From contig JACGWO010000005.1 in NCBI GenBank assembly GCA_034509735.1, positions 30,162,479 to 30,226,478 on the forward strand: a DNA stretch of 64,000 nt. Reading direction: 5' to 3'. A program made the position numbers and the translations under genes. This stretch comes from Sesamum alatum (Eukaryota > Streptophyta > Magnoliopsida > Lamiales > Pedaliaceae). A model generated the notes under the pieces. It saw only the letters and a list, made by a program, of their open reading frames with translations. It did no database searches and was not told where the DNA came from. Shown one piece after another: positions 25,045 through 37,300 of this stretch (its first letter is position 1; each line of letters starts with the position of its first letter).

Positions 25045-27070
25045 TTCTTGATTTCTCCCGCTTTCTTGAACTTACGTAGAGACAGGGGAGTGAGTGTGTG
25101 CTAATATATATAGAGAGAGAAAATAATAGTAAGAGTGAGAATGGAGAGAGAGAGAGAGTGATGTTAGGCAGAGGAAGAAGATAGATGATGACGGAGGAGG
25201 GGAAGGCAAGAGGAGTAAGTAATGCGCTTCATGCGTACATTAGCAACTTTCAAGCAGCAAAAGCCATATCACTTCTCTTTTTTCTTTTCTTTTTCCAATT
25301 CTTTTTCAGCTTTCACTTTTCCACCTGTACCCCATATCTATAGTCTATACTAAGACGTCCGTTCTATAGTCTATACTAAGACGTCCGACGGGACAAACGT
25401 TGGCTAATATCACCGTTATAATTTTTTTTTATGAAGTCAAAAATATTTTTTAATTGATAAAATTTAATTTATTTAATTTTTAAATTTTATATTAATTGAT
25501 AAATTAATTTTTTTTTAGTTTTTATTTTTTTTCTTTTTTAAAAATATATACTTTTATTTATGATAAATTTAAAATACAAAAACTTATTTGTTATATGCAC
25601 GTAGGAATGATGTGCCACAACAATTAATTTTAAGAAAATTTAGACTTCATTGCATGAGGTGCTCGCGATCATATTTAAAAAGGGCTATAATATGACCTAA
25701 AGAAGAAAAAAAATTGTGGAAAGAAACATATAGTATCATGAGAGCGAGAAATAGAAAAAAAGAAATTGTGATTGTGAATTTATTAAAAAATATTGAAATT
25801 ACTATTATAATTAAATTTTATTGAAGTTGTTGATTGAATAAAGGGGAAAATGCAAAATACCTCATTGTGATATGTAATATGTGCACATTATTCTCCTGTG
25901 AAAAAAAAAATAGCAAATTACCTCCTTGTATTTTTTAAAATACAGCGAAATACCTCCTTATACATGATTGTGTAACGCGCCATCTGTGTAATTTTTCTTG
26001 ATTTTTCAAAATAAAATATTATTTTATATAAAATAATAATTTTATATTATATTGTATTAATAATATTTTATTATTTATAACAATACATATATTTTTACTT
26101 AAAAAATAATACATCTCATATATATAATTTTAAAAAAAGACCCACCCAAATGGCAAATGGATTCATTGTAGGGATGGCAAATGGAATCGGGTTCGGGTCT
26201 AAATTATTCAGTTAAGTCTGGGGATAGGTTTTAATTTTATGGACCCAAGTCCAATTGAATTTGGGTCAGATCTCAGGTCTTGTTTTAGATTCACTCTGAA
26301 TAATATGTATAAAATATATTTGATTGATTAAAAATATTAATTGTTATTTAATACATATATTTATAAAATAAATTATATTTTTAACACAATAATAACTAAT
26401 TAGATATTTATAAAGAATAGTCTTATTTTTGCACAAAAAAGAGTCAATTAATTGAAGAAAAAAATAAGTGAATTTTGCTGATTAGACCCACTAAATCCAA
26501 GTTAGCGAAGAGTTGGCTGGTGGGTTTCGAGTCCTACAAGGGGCAGGGAGGGGAGGGTCTAGAATCGAGAAGGGACAGGTCTCGAGTCCGACCAAGGCCC
26601 AAACCCTCATTGGCATCTGCGTTATCTTTTTCTTCTTTTTTTTTTTTTAAAAAAAATATGATTTTAACTCCGATCATTATAATGAGTTAGGGCATTGCCA
26701 TCGAGTACTGTGAGACGCTTATAAATGTACTTATAAATTACCTACCTATGTAACCCTCATATTAAGAGCGAGAACCAACCCAAAATATCCTCTAAAGAAA
26801 TCTTGTGAAGTTTTGTACATCTCTATAAAATTAGACATACAAATTTAAAATGTGAAATTGCCATACACTTTATAGCCTAACTCTTCATTTTTCAAAAATT
26901 GTGATGAAAAGAAATGACTGATATTCTCTTACCATAGTACCCTCTTTTCCTACTTTGCCTAACTTGGCTTACACAACATTGTCTTGTTCTCATCAAACAA
27001 GACAAGTCATTGGAGAAAGGCCATTTACAACCGTGCCAAACATGGCTTTTCCATCTTGAGGCCCTCATAT
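25045..27070. other. bHLH79 upstream region and repeat debris
   Basis: About 25045-25250 is the likely leader and promoter of bHLH79, with GA-rich tracts. A 26-base unit with core CTATACTAAGACGTCCG is tandemly duplicated at about 25337-25387. About 25850-25980 is half of a hairpin MITE like that at 29170. About 26160-26600 contains a degenerate GGGTTCGGGTCT-type dispersed repeat. No gene is visible; the frame at 26475-26690 lies in this repeat. Confidence 0.4.
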
Positions 27071-27071
27071 T

Positions 27072-27468
27072 ATTAAGGGTAAATTATATTTTTTGTCACA
27101 TAAGTGGATTCGTTTCTAAGTTTAGTCTCATACGGTGGGAAATTCATATATTACATTCCATATGTCCATCTTTTTTTCAATTTTAGAACCAAAAGGAGTT
27201 TTCCGTTAATTGCTAACGGCAGAATCACGTGACTCGCACTTATGTGACCAAAATTGGAAAAGGGTCCACTTATGGGACCAAAAATGTAATTTATCCCGAG
27301 CAATTTAACGAAGGCGTGCGAGTCCGTTAGCAACTAATGGAAAATCCCTTTTGATCCTGAAATTAAAAAAAAAATTAAACATATGAAATTTAATTTGTGA
27401 ATTTTTTACAATATGGAACCAAAATTAGAATTGAGTCCACTTATATGATCAAAAATATAATTTATCCT
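27072..27468. mobile_element. TIR element with an internally duplicated right end
   Basis: The left end GGGTAAATTATATTTTTTGT is inverted at 27440-27468 (ATATAATTTATCC). A second copy of the right end occurs at about 27240-27297 (GGTCCACTTATGGGACC, then ATTTATCCC). A CCGTTA(A)..GCTAACGG palindrome lies inside. The same family appears, longer, at 32401-33205. Confidence 0.5.
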
Positions 27469-27842
27469 ATTATGAATAATGGGTGATAGTAGTCCAAAAA
27501 CGACTGTCTCACTCACTTTATTGTTTTGTGCTTTCTTGGGTATTTAGCACATGCCCTAAAACTTGGACTTTGATATAAGGGTTTGGTGACTATTCTATGC
27601 TATTCTCTTATTATCCCATATTATGAGGTGCCCTAAAGGAAAAGAAGTTTAGGGTTGCACTAAAATGGCAAGTGGAATATAAAATGTGGTGAAAAAGCAT
27701 TAAAGAAAGATTGATGGGAGTGGATTCCTCACTTTAGCTTCACTAAAGAGTACCTTTTTCATGTAAAAAAAATGTCAAGTTTTTATTGGTATGTATTTTG
27801 ACAATTGCTAAAGTGCCTTTATCATTCCCCATTTTGTTTTTA

Positions 27843-28310
27843 GGGTAAACTATAATGAGTTCTCCTGAGTTTGATATAATCACGAATGCTATTTTATTAT
27901 TTGAGAAATTATCAATATCTCCTAATATTTGATGAAATTATGTTATTCTTGTACGTAGGTTTGAATTGTCCATTTTGCTCTTGTTGTATTTTTTACTAAA
28001 AAAATAAAAATTATACAAATCGGACGAGGTGGATGAAAAAACTTAAAAAGTTAGAAAAAAGAATTCTACTTAGCCCATAAAAAAGTTTCAGAAATTTTTG
28101 AAAAATAAGTAAAATCATATTTCATAGTCCACAAGAGCATTTTTGCCGGTTCACCACAAAAAGTGGATGAAAACCTATTAGAGACTATTGGATTGGATTA
28201 ATTGTTGGACGGCCATTAAAATTAAGGGGGATTGGTAATTTTTTCAAACAACAATGAATTATTTTTGTAGTTGTTTTACTTTGTAACTCTTCCTAGTACC
28301 TTGTAAGAAT
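27843..28310. mobile_element. Decayed relative of the 20.8-kb MITE
   Basis: The left end GGGTAAACTATAATGAGTTC, followed by CTCCTGAGTTTGATATAAT, matches the MITE at 20834. The right end is eroded, so the boundary is approximate. Confidence 0.4.
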
Positions 28311-28324
28311 TCTCAAATAATATT

Positions 28325-29150
28325 ATAGGGTTAAAGACAATTTATCTCCCTGTGTTATTGGAAAAGTGCAATTTACCTCCCTATGAAAAAATAAAGTGCA
28401 AAAAACTCCCTTATATTTTTAGAAATGATACAATTTACCCCTGGAGTTAGCAGTGTATTACATGCGCTCCTTTCGCGATTTTTTTTTTATCATTTTTTAA
28501 CAATAAATTATTTTTTATATTTTAAATTTTGAACGGTTAGATTTAATTTACAATGATCTAACAGTTAATATGAATCTATCTAAATGAACAGCTAAGATTA
28601 GATATAATGAATGGTTCAGATTTAATCATATTTTATAATATATTATTATATATTATATACAAATATATATTATTTATATATACATATATATATATATTGC
28701 AACAACAGCAGTCGCCGCCGTTGTTCGCCGCCGACACCCTCCCCTAGCCACCCGTCGGCCCCAACGCCCAGCCCCCAGCCTCCAGTCCCCGTTCCCAGCC
28801 ACTCGCCGTTCCCCATCGCCCGCGGCCCCAACCCGCCGCTCCACCACCCGCCGTTCCCCGTCCCCCACGGCCCCATCCCCCGCAGCCCTCGCCCTCGCCC
28901 TCGCTCCCCGTCCCCGCTCCTCGTCCCCCGCCTCCTGCCCCATCAGCCCCTCGCCCCTCGCTGCAACCCTTCCACCCGCCGCCCCCAACCCTTCCTCCCC
29001 CATTCTCGCTCTCTATGTATAGATATATTGTATATATATACTTATATAAATAAATATATACAATAAAAAATATATAAGTTTTCATATCTCTAATCAAACA
29101 ATGCACAAACTGATAAAAGATTGAGTTAAATTCTTTAGCACATAATTTTA
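28325..29150. mobile_element. AT-rich element with a GC-rich core
   Basis: The left flank (GACAATTTATCTCCCTGTG, then ATGGTTCAGATTTAATC) belongs to the same family as 56.7-57.5 kb. At about 28700-29005 the base composition switches abruptly to more than 70% GC (by eye), made of degenerate CCCGCCG/CCCCATC-type units, then returns to TA repeats. Open frames on the minus strand across the core read as Gly/Ala/Arg or Trp/Gly-rich low-complexity strings in three frames and are not a gene. Confidence 0.5.
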
Positions 29151-29169
29151 ATAATAAATTAATGAGTGT

Positions 29170-29462
29170 AATGCAATTTACCTCCTTGTGATATTGTAAA
29201 TGAGCAAATACTCCCTATAAAAATAAAATAGCAATTTATCTCTCTGTATTATTTAAAATGGAGCAATTTATCTTCCTAGACAAGGAGGTAAATTGCTCCA
29301 TTTTAAAGAATACAGAGTACCATTGCTCCATTTTAAAAAACATGGGGATGCAAATTGTTTTATTTTAAAAAACATTGTGAGGTAACTTGCTATTTTATTT
29401 TTTATAAGGGGATAATTTGTTCATTTGTAATATCATAGGGGAGTTGCTTGCCTTTTTCCCAT
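29170..29462. mobile_element. Palindromic MITE, same family as NOL9 intron copy
   Basis: It begins ATGCAATTTACCTCCTTGTG and closes with the inverse near 29430-29455 (AATATCATAGGGGAGTTGC). The centre is the CTTCCTAGACAAGGAGG palindrome near 29280. The right arm contains a small internal duplication (GCTCCATTTTAAA twice). Confidence 0.6.
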
Positions 29463-29525
29463 AAATTAACTTAGAAATTAAAAAATGAAATCTTTATACC
29501 AGACTTAAATTTCTTTGACCGACGA

Positions 29526-32262
29526 CTATAAAGATGTGAGATTGTGGAAAAAGATTATGAGAAAATAATAGTTGTGGGAGATCTTGAGGAAAGGTATTCG
29601 GTACTTGAGGGTGGAAGTATTAGACCTGAAACTCATAAGGAAATGGAACATATTCATAAACAGATTGAGGATATTCAGTGTCGGGAAATGTTGAAGTGGC
29701 AACAGAGAAGTAAGGCCCACTGGTTGAGAGATGGGGATGGAAATACAAAGTTTTTTCATGCTCAGGCGTCGTCTCGAAAACAGCTTAATACTATTTCACG
29801 TTTAAGAGATGAGGATGGGGTGTGGAGGGAGAGTGAGGCTGATATGCAGGGGATCCTTTTGAGGTATCTTCGGGATATCTTCCGTTCCACTCAACCTTCG
29901 AATCAGTCAATAAATGAAGTGTTATCTTCCGTTCAACCGAAAGTGACTTCGGAGATGAACCATGTCTTGGCTGAACCATTTACTATTGCTGAGGTTAAAC
30001 ATGCAGTCTTTGGTATGTATCCTTTCAAATCTCCTGGGCCTGATGGCTTACCTCCGTTGTTTTTTCAGAAATTTTGGCCTGTTGTTGGTAATGATATTTC
30101 TGCTGCTGTTCTTCGTATTCTAAATGATCATGTTCTCTTGCTTAAATTTAATTTTACTCGCATTGTTCTTATCCCTAAGTGTGATTCACCGGAGTCTGTG
30201 TCTCATTTTGTGTCCGATTAGTCTCTGTAATGTTTTCATTAAAATTACTTCGAAATGTGTGGCTAATCGGATTAGGAGCTTTCTTGACTCCATTGTGTCG
30301 CCTACTCAATCCGCTTTCATTACGGGTCGTTTGATTACTGACAATGTTCTGCTTGCGTTTGAACTCAATCATCATATCAAAACTCTTTCCCGGTCGAAAG
30401 AAGCATGTGTGGCATTAAAACTGGATATGAGCAAGGCATATGATAGAGTTGAGTGGCCTTTTCTTAGGGGGGGTATTGATTAGGCTGGGGTTTGAGCATA
30501 GATTTGTCGAGCTTATCATGTTGTTGGTTACTACAGTGTCATATTCCCTTTCATTTAATGGTGATCATTTTGGCTACTTTGTTCTGGAGAGAGGCATCCG
30601 TCAGGGTGATCCTCTTTCCCCTTATCTATTTATTTTGTGCACAGAGCTTTTTCTAGTTTGTTACAAGCGACGGAGAAGGGTGGGAGGCTTAGGGGTGTTT
30701 CTATAGCTCCACAAGCACCATCTGTATCTCATTTGCTTTTTGCAGATGATACTCTATTGTTTTGTGGGGCTGAGAGGGATTAGTTGAGGGAGATTCGGAA
30801 GATTATGGATATATATGCTAGGGCTTCGGGTCAAATGATTAACTTTCAAAAGTAAAGCATGGTGGTGAGTGGGGGGTTGAGGGAGGGAGAAAAAAGGAGT
30901 TTAGCGACGTTGTTAGGTATTAGATTAGTTGAGCATCATGATAGATATTTAGGTCTGCCGGCGGGGGGGGGGGGGGGGGGGAGGTCTCGGGCTGCATTGT
31001 TCAATTACATTAAGGAGCGGGTGTGGGGTAGAACGGAGGGGTGGAATCCAAAAGTTTTGTCTCAAGCGGAAAAAGGGGTGTTAATTAAATCGGTTCTTCA
31101 ATCATTACCAACCTATGCCATGTCGTGCTTTCTTCTCCCTTATAAGTTAGTACATGATTTAGAAATGGCGGCTTGTAGGTTTTGGTGGCATAATAGGGGG
31201 GATAGGAGAGTTCATGGGGTAGGATGGTATAAATTATGTCGTCCGACAGTAAAAGGGGGGTTGGGCTTTCGTTTGTTACGGGAATTTAATATGGCTCTTT
31301 TGGCTAAGTAGGGTTGGAGGATTCTAACTCGTCCTAATTCACTGTTGAGCTGTGTTTTGAAAGCAAAATATTTCCAGCACTGTTCATTTGGGGAGGCGAC
31401 ATTGGGACGAAGACCCTCGTGGTGTTGGCGTAGTGTGCTTGCCGCTAGGAGCTTACTGGAGAAAGGTTGCATCATGATGACCAGTTAGGATGGAGGAAAT
31501 GGTGGCAACTGGGGCTGGAAGATGCATAAGTAGGGCCAATTTACGGTAAAAAGTGTTTATAAGTTGGCGTTGGACATGAAGGAACGAAATTTAGCATCTT
31601 CCTCAAGTGGTGAGGGCTGGTTGCAACAGGATGGAGGATCGATTTGGGCAGTCCTTTGGAGCGCTAAAGTGCCCCCTAGAGTTCGTGTATTTATGTGGCG
31701 GTTGTGTAAAGAGGCAGTGCCAATGTTGGAGAACCTGGCCAGACGGAAGACGGGAATTGATACGGTGTGTGGAGCGTGTGGGTTTCATGTGGAATCTTGA
31801 CGGCATGTGCTGTTGGAATGCCCGGCGGCGAGGCAATTGTGGGCAATGTCTTTGATCCGTGGAGGTACGTCTCTCACTGGGCTGGAGATGTTCTTGACTG
31901 GATTGTACATGTGGTAAGAAGTGTTAATGAGACAGATAGAGACTTGTTTTTCTCAATGTGTTGGACTATCTGGCAAATAAGGTGCAAGAGATTAATGGAA
32001 GGAAAGTAGCTTGACATTCTTTAAACTCGGCAGACGTCGGTGGTCCTCTTACAGAATTATCAAGATCTTCGCACTCGGCTGGGTACCCTCTGTGTTTGAT
32101 GCTCTGTTTTTGGTTGTTTGTCTGCAGTCTTTATTTCCTTTTCTTATGTCTGTTAATCCATGTTAGGGTGGTGACTTTTGTTGTTTTGCTTTTTGTTGAA
32201 CTTTGGTTGTATTGTTGGGTTGTTTAATTTTTAATCAAATCATCGGTTTAAATAAAAAAAAA
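29526..32262 (+). pseudogene. Broken, 5'-truncated LINE (non-LTR retrotransposon) reverse transcriptase
   Basis: Reverse transcriptase fragments run in order on the plus strand: SPGPDGLPPLFFQKFW (near 30030), PTQSAFITGR (near 30305), KLDMSKAYDRVEW (motif A, near 30418), RGIRQGDPLSPYLF (near 30595) and FADDT (active site, near 30743). They are followed by the linker PTYAMSCFLLP and a zf-RVT-type zinc-binding segment with PPRVRVFMWRLC (near 31670). The frame shifts near 30210, 30470 and 30690 and has stops near 30781, 30853, 31309 and 31797. The endonuclease is missing. It ends in an A-rich tail at about 32251-32262. A run of 19 G at 30963-30981 lies where relatives have a short Val/Gly stretch. 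It cannot encode a working enzyme. Confidence 0.85.
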
Positions 32263-32400
32263 AGAGAAAGATTTTATTAATGTTAATGAAGAGATTGAAA
32301 AATAATTTAACGGTCGTAATGGATAATTAGGTAAGAAATAATTGCAGTAGAAGTAAAAACTGCAAATTTTAACTTTGGATGAAAACGTATTCATATAGAA

Positions 32401-33205
32401 GGGTAAATTACATTTGTTCTATAAGTGAACTTGTTTCTAATGTTGGTCTCATACTGTAGATGGTTAGCACATTGCATCCCATATGTATATTTTTTTTTTC
32501 AATTTCAGGACACAAGAAGAAAAATCGTAAAATTGCTAACGGCTGATGTTTTTTCGGTTAGGTGGGTGCAAATTTGGAAAGAAAATTTGGTATGAAAGGC
32601 TTACTTCTTCTTCTTCCTCGTATAAATAGTTTTTTTTTTTTGCTCTTCCATTTAATTAGTAGAAAAAAGGTGTAAATATGGCTGCAAATAGAGATATTTT
32701 TTGTAAATTTTATATATGATCTTATGTTAATAATGCCTAAATTTCTTCTATGAAAATAAAAAATATAAACTGATATAAACTGCAACAATTTGATGCAAAA
32801 TTCTGATCAACATGTAGACATTTTGGTGCAATATATTGATCAAAATGTTGGAAACTGATTTAAAGTTTGCTGTAAAATATTGCTCAAAACTGGATTTTTT
32901 TATGTACTCTTGGGTGCAGTACATTTTATTCCAATATATTGTAATTGCTGATCAAACAATTAATGCAGAATATATTTATGATAATTCTGAATTTGGTTCT
33001 AAATTATTGCAGTTTATATTTCTGATTTTACCCATCTAACGGCAAAAATATCAGTTGTTAGCAATTTAACGGTCTTCCCTATTGTATCCTGAAATTAGAA
33101 AAAAAAAATGCACATATGGAATACAATGTGTGAATCATCTACAGTATATAACCAAAATTAAAAATAGGTCCACTTATGAGACTAAAAATATAATTTACCT
33201 CAAAT
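32401..33205. mobile_element. ~0.8-kb TIR element
   Basis: The left arm (GGGTAAATTACATTTGTTCT, then TCCCATATGTATATT, then GCTAACGGC) is inverted on the right (CTAACGGC.. then CACATATGGAATACAATG, then GGTCCACTTATGAG, ending ATAATTTACC). The arms are about 190 bp around a unique AT-rich centre. It is the longer relative of the element at 27072. Confidence 0.6.
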
Positions 33206-33427
33206 AGAATCTAATCTCAAAGGTGATTATTGAAAAAAAAAAAGAAAAGAAAAGAAACAGCCAAACAGCTCCGAAACTTGCATTTGCGATTGTAAATATG
33301 TAACACAGCTTTGGACAATTCAGTCAGTGTGGAAATGAGGCATAATCATGTAGTTCAACTTATTTTGCTCTCGAATTTTGGCGAAGTAAAGAGAAAGAGG
33401 AGGTTAAACACCATTCATTATATTATT

Positions 33428-33684
33428 GGGTAAATTAAATTGACACCTCCTGAGATTAGGGTCAATTACACAAACACTTTTTATCTTTTGTCAAATTACA
33501 ACTACACTCTCTGAGGGGTGTTAGTGTAATATTTTTTAGGGGTATTAGTGTAAGCTTTGCTTTTAAATAGAGAGTGTAGTTGTAATACAATTACAACTCA
33601 GGGGGTGTAACTGTAAGTTTAACAAAAACAGGGAGTATTTGTGTATTTTGATCTAACCTCAAGGAGTGTCACTATAATTTATCC
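33428..33684. mobile_element. Short MITE with GGGTAAATTA / TAATTTATCC ends
   Basis: The 257-bp element carries CACCTCCTGAG at the left and CTCAAGGAGTGTCACTATAAT at the right as imperfect inverted ends. A relative lies at about 42147-42365. It is non-coding. Confidence 0.5.
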
Positions 33685-34324
33685 TATATATTTGGTACAT
33701 CCAGATATTGATATCTGATTAAATATATTAATAATTTGAAATTGAAGAATAGCTACTACGAAAGTAAACGTATATTTATATTCATAGGACTCAAATTTAT
33801 AATATTTTGGTTGTAAGATCTCAAGCTTATCGTTAGCACGTAGCCACATGTCGTCAAACTTAATGAAATGATCGAGGGTTCCTAACGTAAGGTTGTGCCA
33901 TGTGGCAGAGACGATTGGATATCTCAAAATCACTTTTAGAATTAAATTATAATTATAACTTGCATCTATTATTTGACAATATAAAATATAATCAATTTTG
34001 AATTGTTGAATGCAATAATATGTATTTTACAAAAGCTTAAATTTCAAACATTTGGCAAATTACAGAATCATTATTTCAGAATTAATTTTCAACAAAATCA
34101 ACTACTATAAAATCAAATCTTCTATAATCAATCACTGAAAAGCAAATCCCCAACAATTTTTGTTAAATGTAAAACACATGAAAAAAAAATGTCTCCCAAT
34201 AGTTTTCTTGGCATTTTTTTAATATAATGTACAAAATAGATAGGAGACATACAATAATATAAAATTTAATTTTGTCTCTCCTATGAATAGAAAATGAAAA
34301 TAAAAATTAAGGGGAGTTGGAATA

Positions 34325-37300
34325 TCATGCAGCAGCAGGCCTTTGAACAGCAGTCTTGAACAAGAGGACATATAACTTATGATCCATACAAAAATAAATG
34401 AAGCCACCAACTGAATGTGTCACAAATGACCCAAAACTGCTCCCTACTATACAGTGCCATGCACCTCCATATACCCCATCAAACTCCTGTACATTTCAAT
34501 AAATAAAGTATATTCATTAAAATAATAATAATAATAATAACAAATACTATATATAGTTTTCACTAGGATATGATAATATTTCCTCCATATTGTACCCAAA
34601 AATAAAATTTTAGGTAAGTTAAAAATAATTTCTTAACAAAATTATTGATGAGAATTAATGATGGCGTATCTTTTTTCTTTTTCTTTTTTTTTATCAATAA
34701 AGGGTAGGGGATTGCCGACAGTTGTGAATTCTTTATCATACTTTGTTATTTAAATTAATAAATATAATTAAATTAAATTATGGTTTAATAATATGGGCAC
34801 GACAATACACGCATACACGTGACATCCGTATGTGACATAGAAATTTGAAAGAAGATTCTTCGTCACGCCAGCTAGCATATATATATATTTAAATTATACT
34901 AATATATATATATATATATTAACATAAATGGTGCAAGTCGAACTCAAAGATTTCGACTATAAATCGAACTCAAGGGTTTCGACTCCGTAATTTTATTTTT
35001 AATTAGAAGTCGAACTCAATGAGTTCGACTTCTACTTTTTTTTATAATTTTAATAATATTTTACAGAAATATTATATATAACAATTTTAATTTTAACTAA
35101 TAATTTAAAAATTACACCAAAAAAATATTTAAACCAAAAAAAATAATTATAATAATTACAATTTCTAAAAATGATCGTCCGTCCCACAAGTGCATCGGTG
35201 CCTCCAAGGTCTTCTTATTTTTTCACCCGCATTTTGTATTGGTACATCTTCTATATTATTATAATTTATATGCAACCGGCTTGATGATGTTGCAGAATCA
35301 GACTCCCCATAATCACAACATGCACCAAATGATGAAAATGGAATTGGTGAATGTTATAATCTGGTGCATATGGTTGACTCGTGCCAATGCCAAGGTCAAC
35401 CTGTCCATAATAAGCTTGTTGGCTTGGAATGTATGGAACTGAATAAAACCAATCACTTTGTTGGAGCGGTTGAAGCACATAACAATCTTGATATACATGT
35501 TGAGGTGTGTGCACTGTGGATGGACCAGCTACATCTGCTCCAACAGTATCATCACCTCTAACTGAACTTGTAGACATTCTGCTACTACTTCTCCTTTGTC
35601 TGTGGGATGTGGATGAAACATTATCTTGTGCAGCTTGTTCTTTGGGCATATTCTCCGTCGGAGGATAAGAAAGCATGTCACAAACATGGTCTAATCTGAT
35701 CTCGACTCGATCAAGCATTTGAATAGCCTCTTCAAAAGTATTTGGTCGAGATTCCATACTTAATCGAAGGGACCGTGCACATTGCTCCTGAACCAATTTG
35801 AAAATAGTAAATTCAATAAACTAGACAAAATGTGTATAACATAAATTATGTTTTATTGCACAACATACCACCTATTGTTTACTTCGTGCATATCTCAGTT
35901 GGTAGCCACTCTCTACACGTCTATCAGTAGATGATGAGACGAATCGACGAGTTATTATACAGTATCAATCACAATATTCATTTTCTATATCTCTTCCGTT
36001 GGAAATGGGTGGTCGGCGCACAATTATTTCATGTCGTCTATCCCATCTACTAACGTATATTGTGTGGTAAGTCTCCCAGTCTGTGCCCCTACGTGCTCTA
36101 CGAGAGATGTTATGCAGGCTCAAGTCCCAACTATCTAGAATTTGTGGAATATCTTGTCTCATTCTGAATTGGCGAAGTACCCGTTCGGGATGATGCATTT
36201 CCACAATGGCATAAAGATTAGAGGAAATGTTGATGTCCGCAATTGGGATTGAACTCATTTGAGTGGATTATAATGTTATCCGAGTTCATGTCGTATGATT
36301 GCCATAGAAACTGAAATAAAAGCAAAGATGTTAAATTAGTGGATAATTAATATTCATAAATAAATGTGCATAATTATGAGTGTTGTATACCTGACCAACC
36401 GTCATGCTATCAAGCATATCTCTAAGCACCCGGACAATTCACCGTACAGTGCGGGTGAAGTGGTATTTTTTGTTCCACGTTGAACCATACGGTGGTATTA
36501 GGAGGAGCTAATTATTATAAATTTGTATTGGCGCCATCGGTACATGATCATCACCAAGACCGAGTGTTATTGGAGTGATACGCGATCAAGCCTAAATATG
36601 TAAAATAATATAAGTTTGTGTAAAAATAAAATATATAATAAGTTAGTTAACAATAAATATAAATATTTAATGTCACATGCACTAACTGCAACGGACCACC
36701 AATTTAGGGTTTGCCCTTGGTGCTGGCAATAGAACAATTCATAGTACAAGAATGCAAGCACAACATTGCCCCAACTATAGTGTGGCGCTGATATCCTCTG
36801 ATTTCTGTACATATAGTAATGATATCAGATGCCCGGATGAATCAGGGAACATCACCCCACCGAAAAGTATCAATGTCATACAACGTGCATATTGTACAAT
36901 ATTCGCGAATGGTGTGTCTTCATCAATGACGATCGACACAATGTGACGTTGCGTTATGAACACACGCGAACCCCTAAGTTCCCCATCGTTTGGCTGGAAA
37001 CCCAAATCAACTGCACAATATTCTTGTCGTTCTGAACTAGATCTCTCCGATCACAAGAAGACCATCTATAGGGAATCCCCAAATTATTTGGACATCTTCT
37101 AGGGTAATTGTCACTTCCCCTACGCTAAAGTGAAAGGTGTGTGTTTCGAGGCGCCACCTCTCGACGAGTGTCGTTATAAGATGTGCATTGTAGACAATGT
37201 GTTGCATCGATAAACACCGTAAACTCCATGTGCTGTAGTACTGCAAGCACTCTATGATGTTGGCATGCTCTTGGAAGTATACCCAAAAAGCGCCATCCGC

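Noticed and set aside
28674..29106. Overlapping minus-strand open frames of 68 to 120 codons in the GC-rich core
   Set aside because: They are open in three frames because GC-rich repeats lack stops; the products are low-complexity Gly/Ala/Trp strings.
35239..35561. Plus-strand open frames in the left foldback arm
   Set aside because: They are antisense to the Ser/Gln-rich tail of the PMD gene, which is matched in the other arm in the sense direction.
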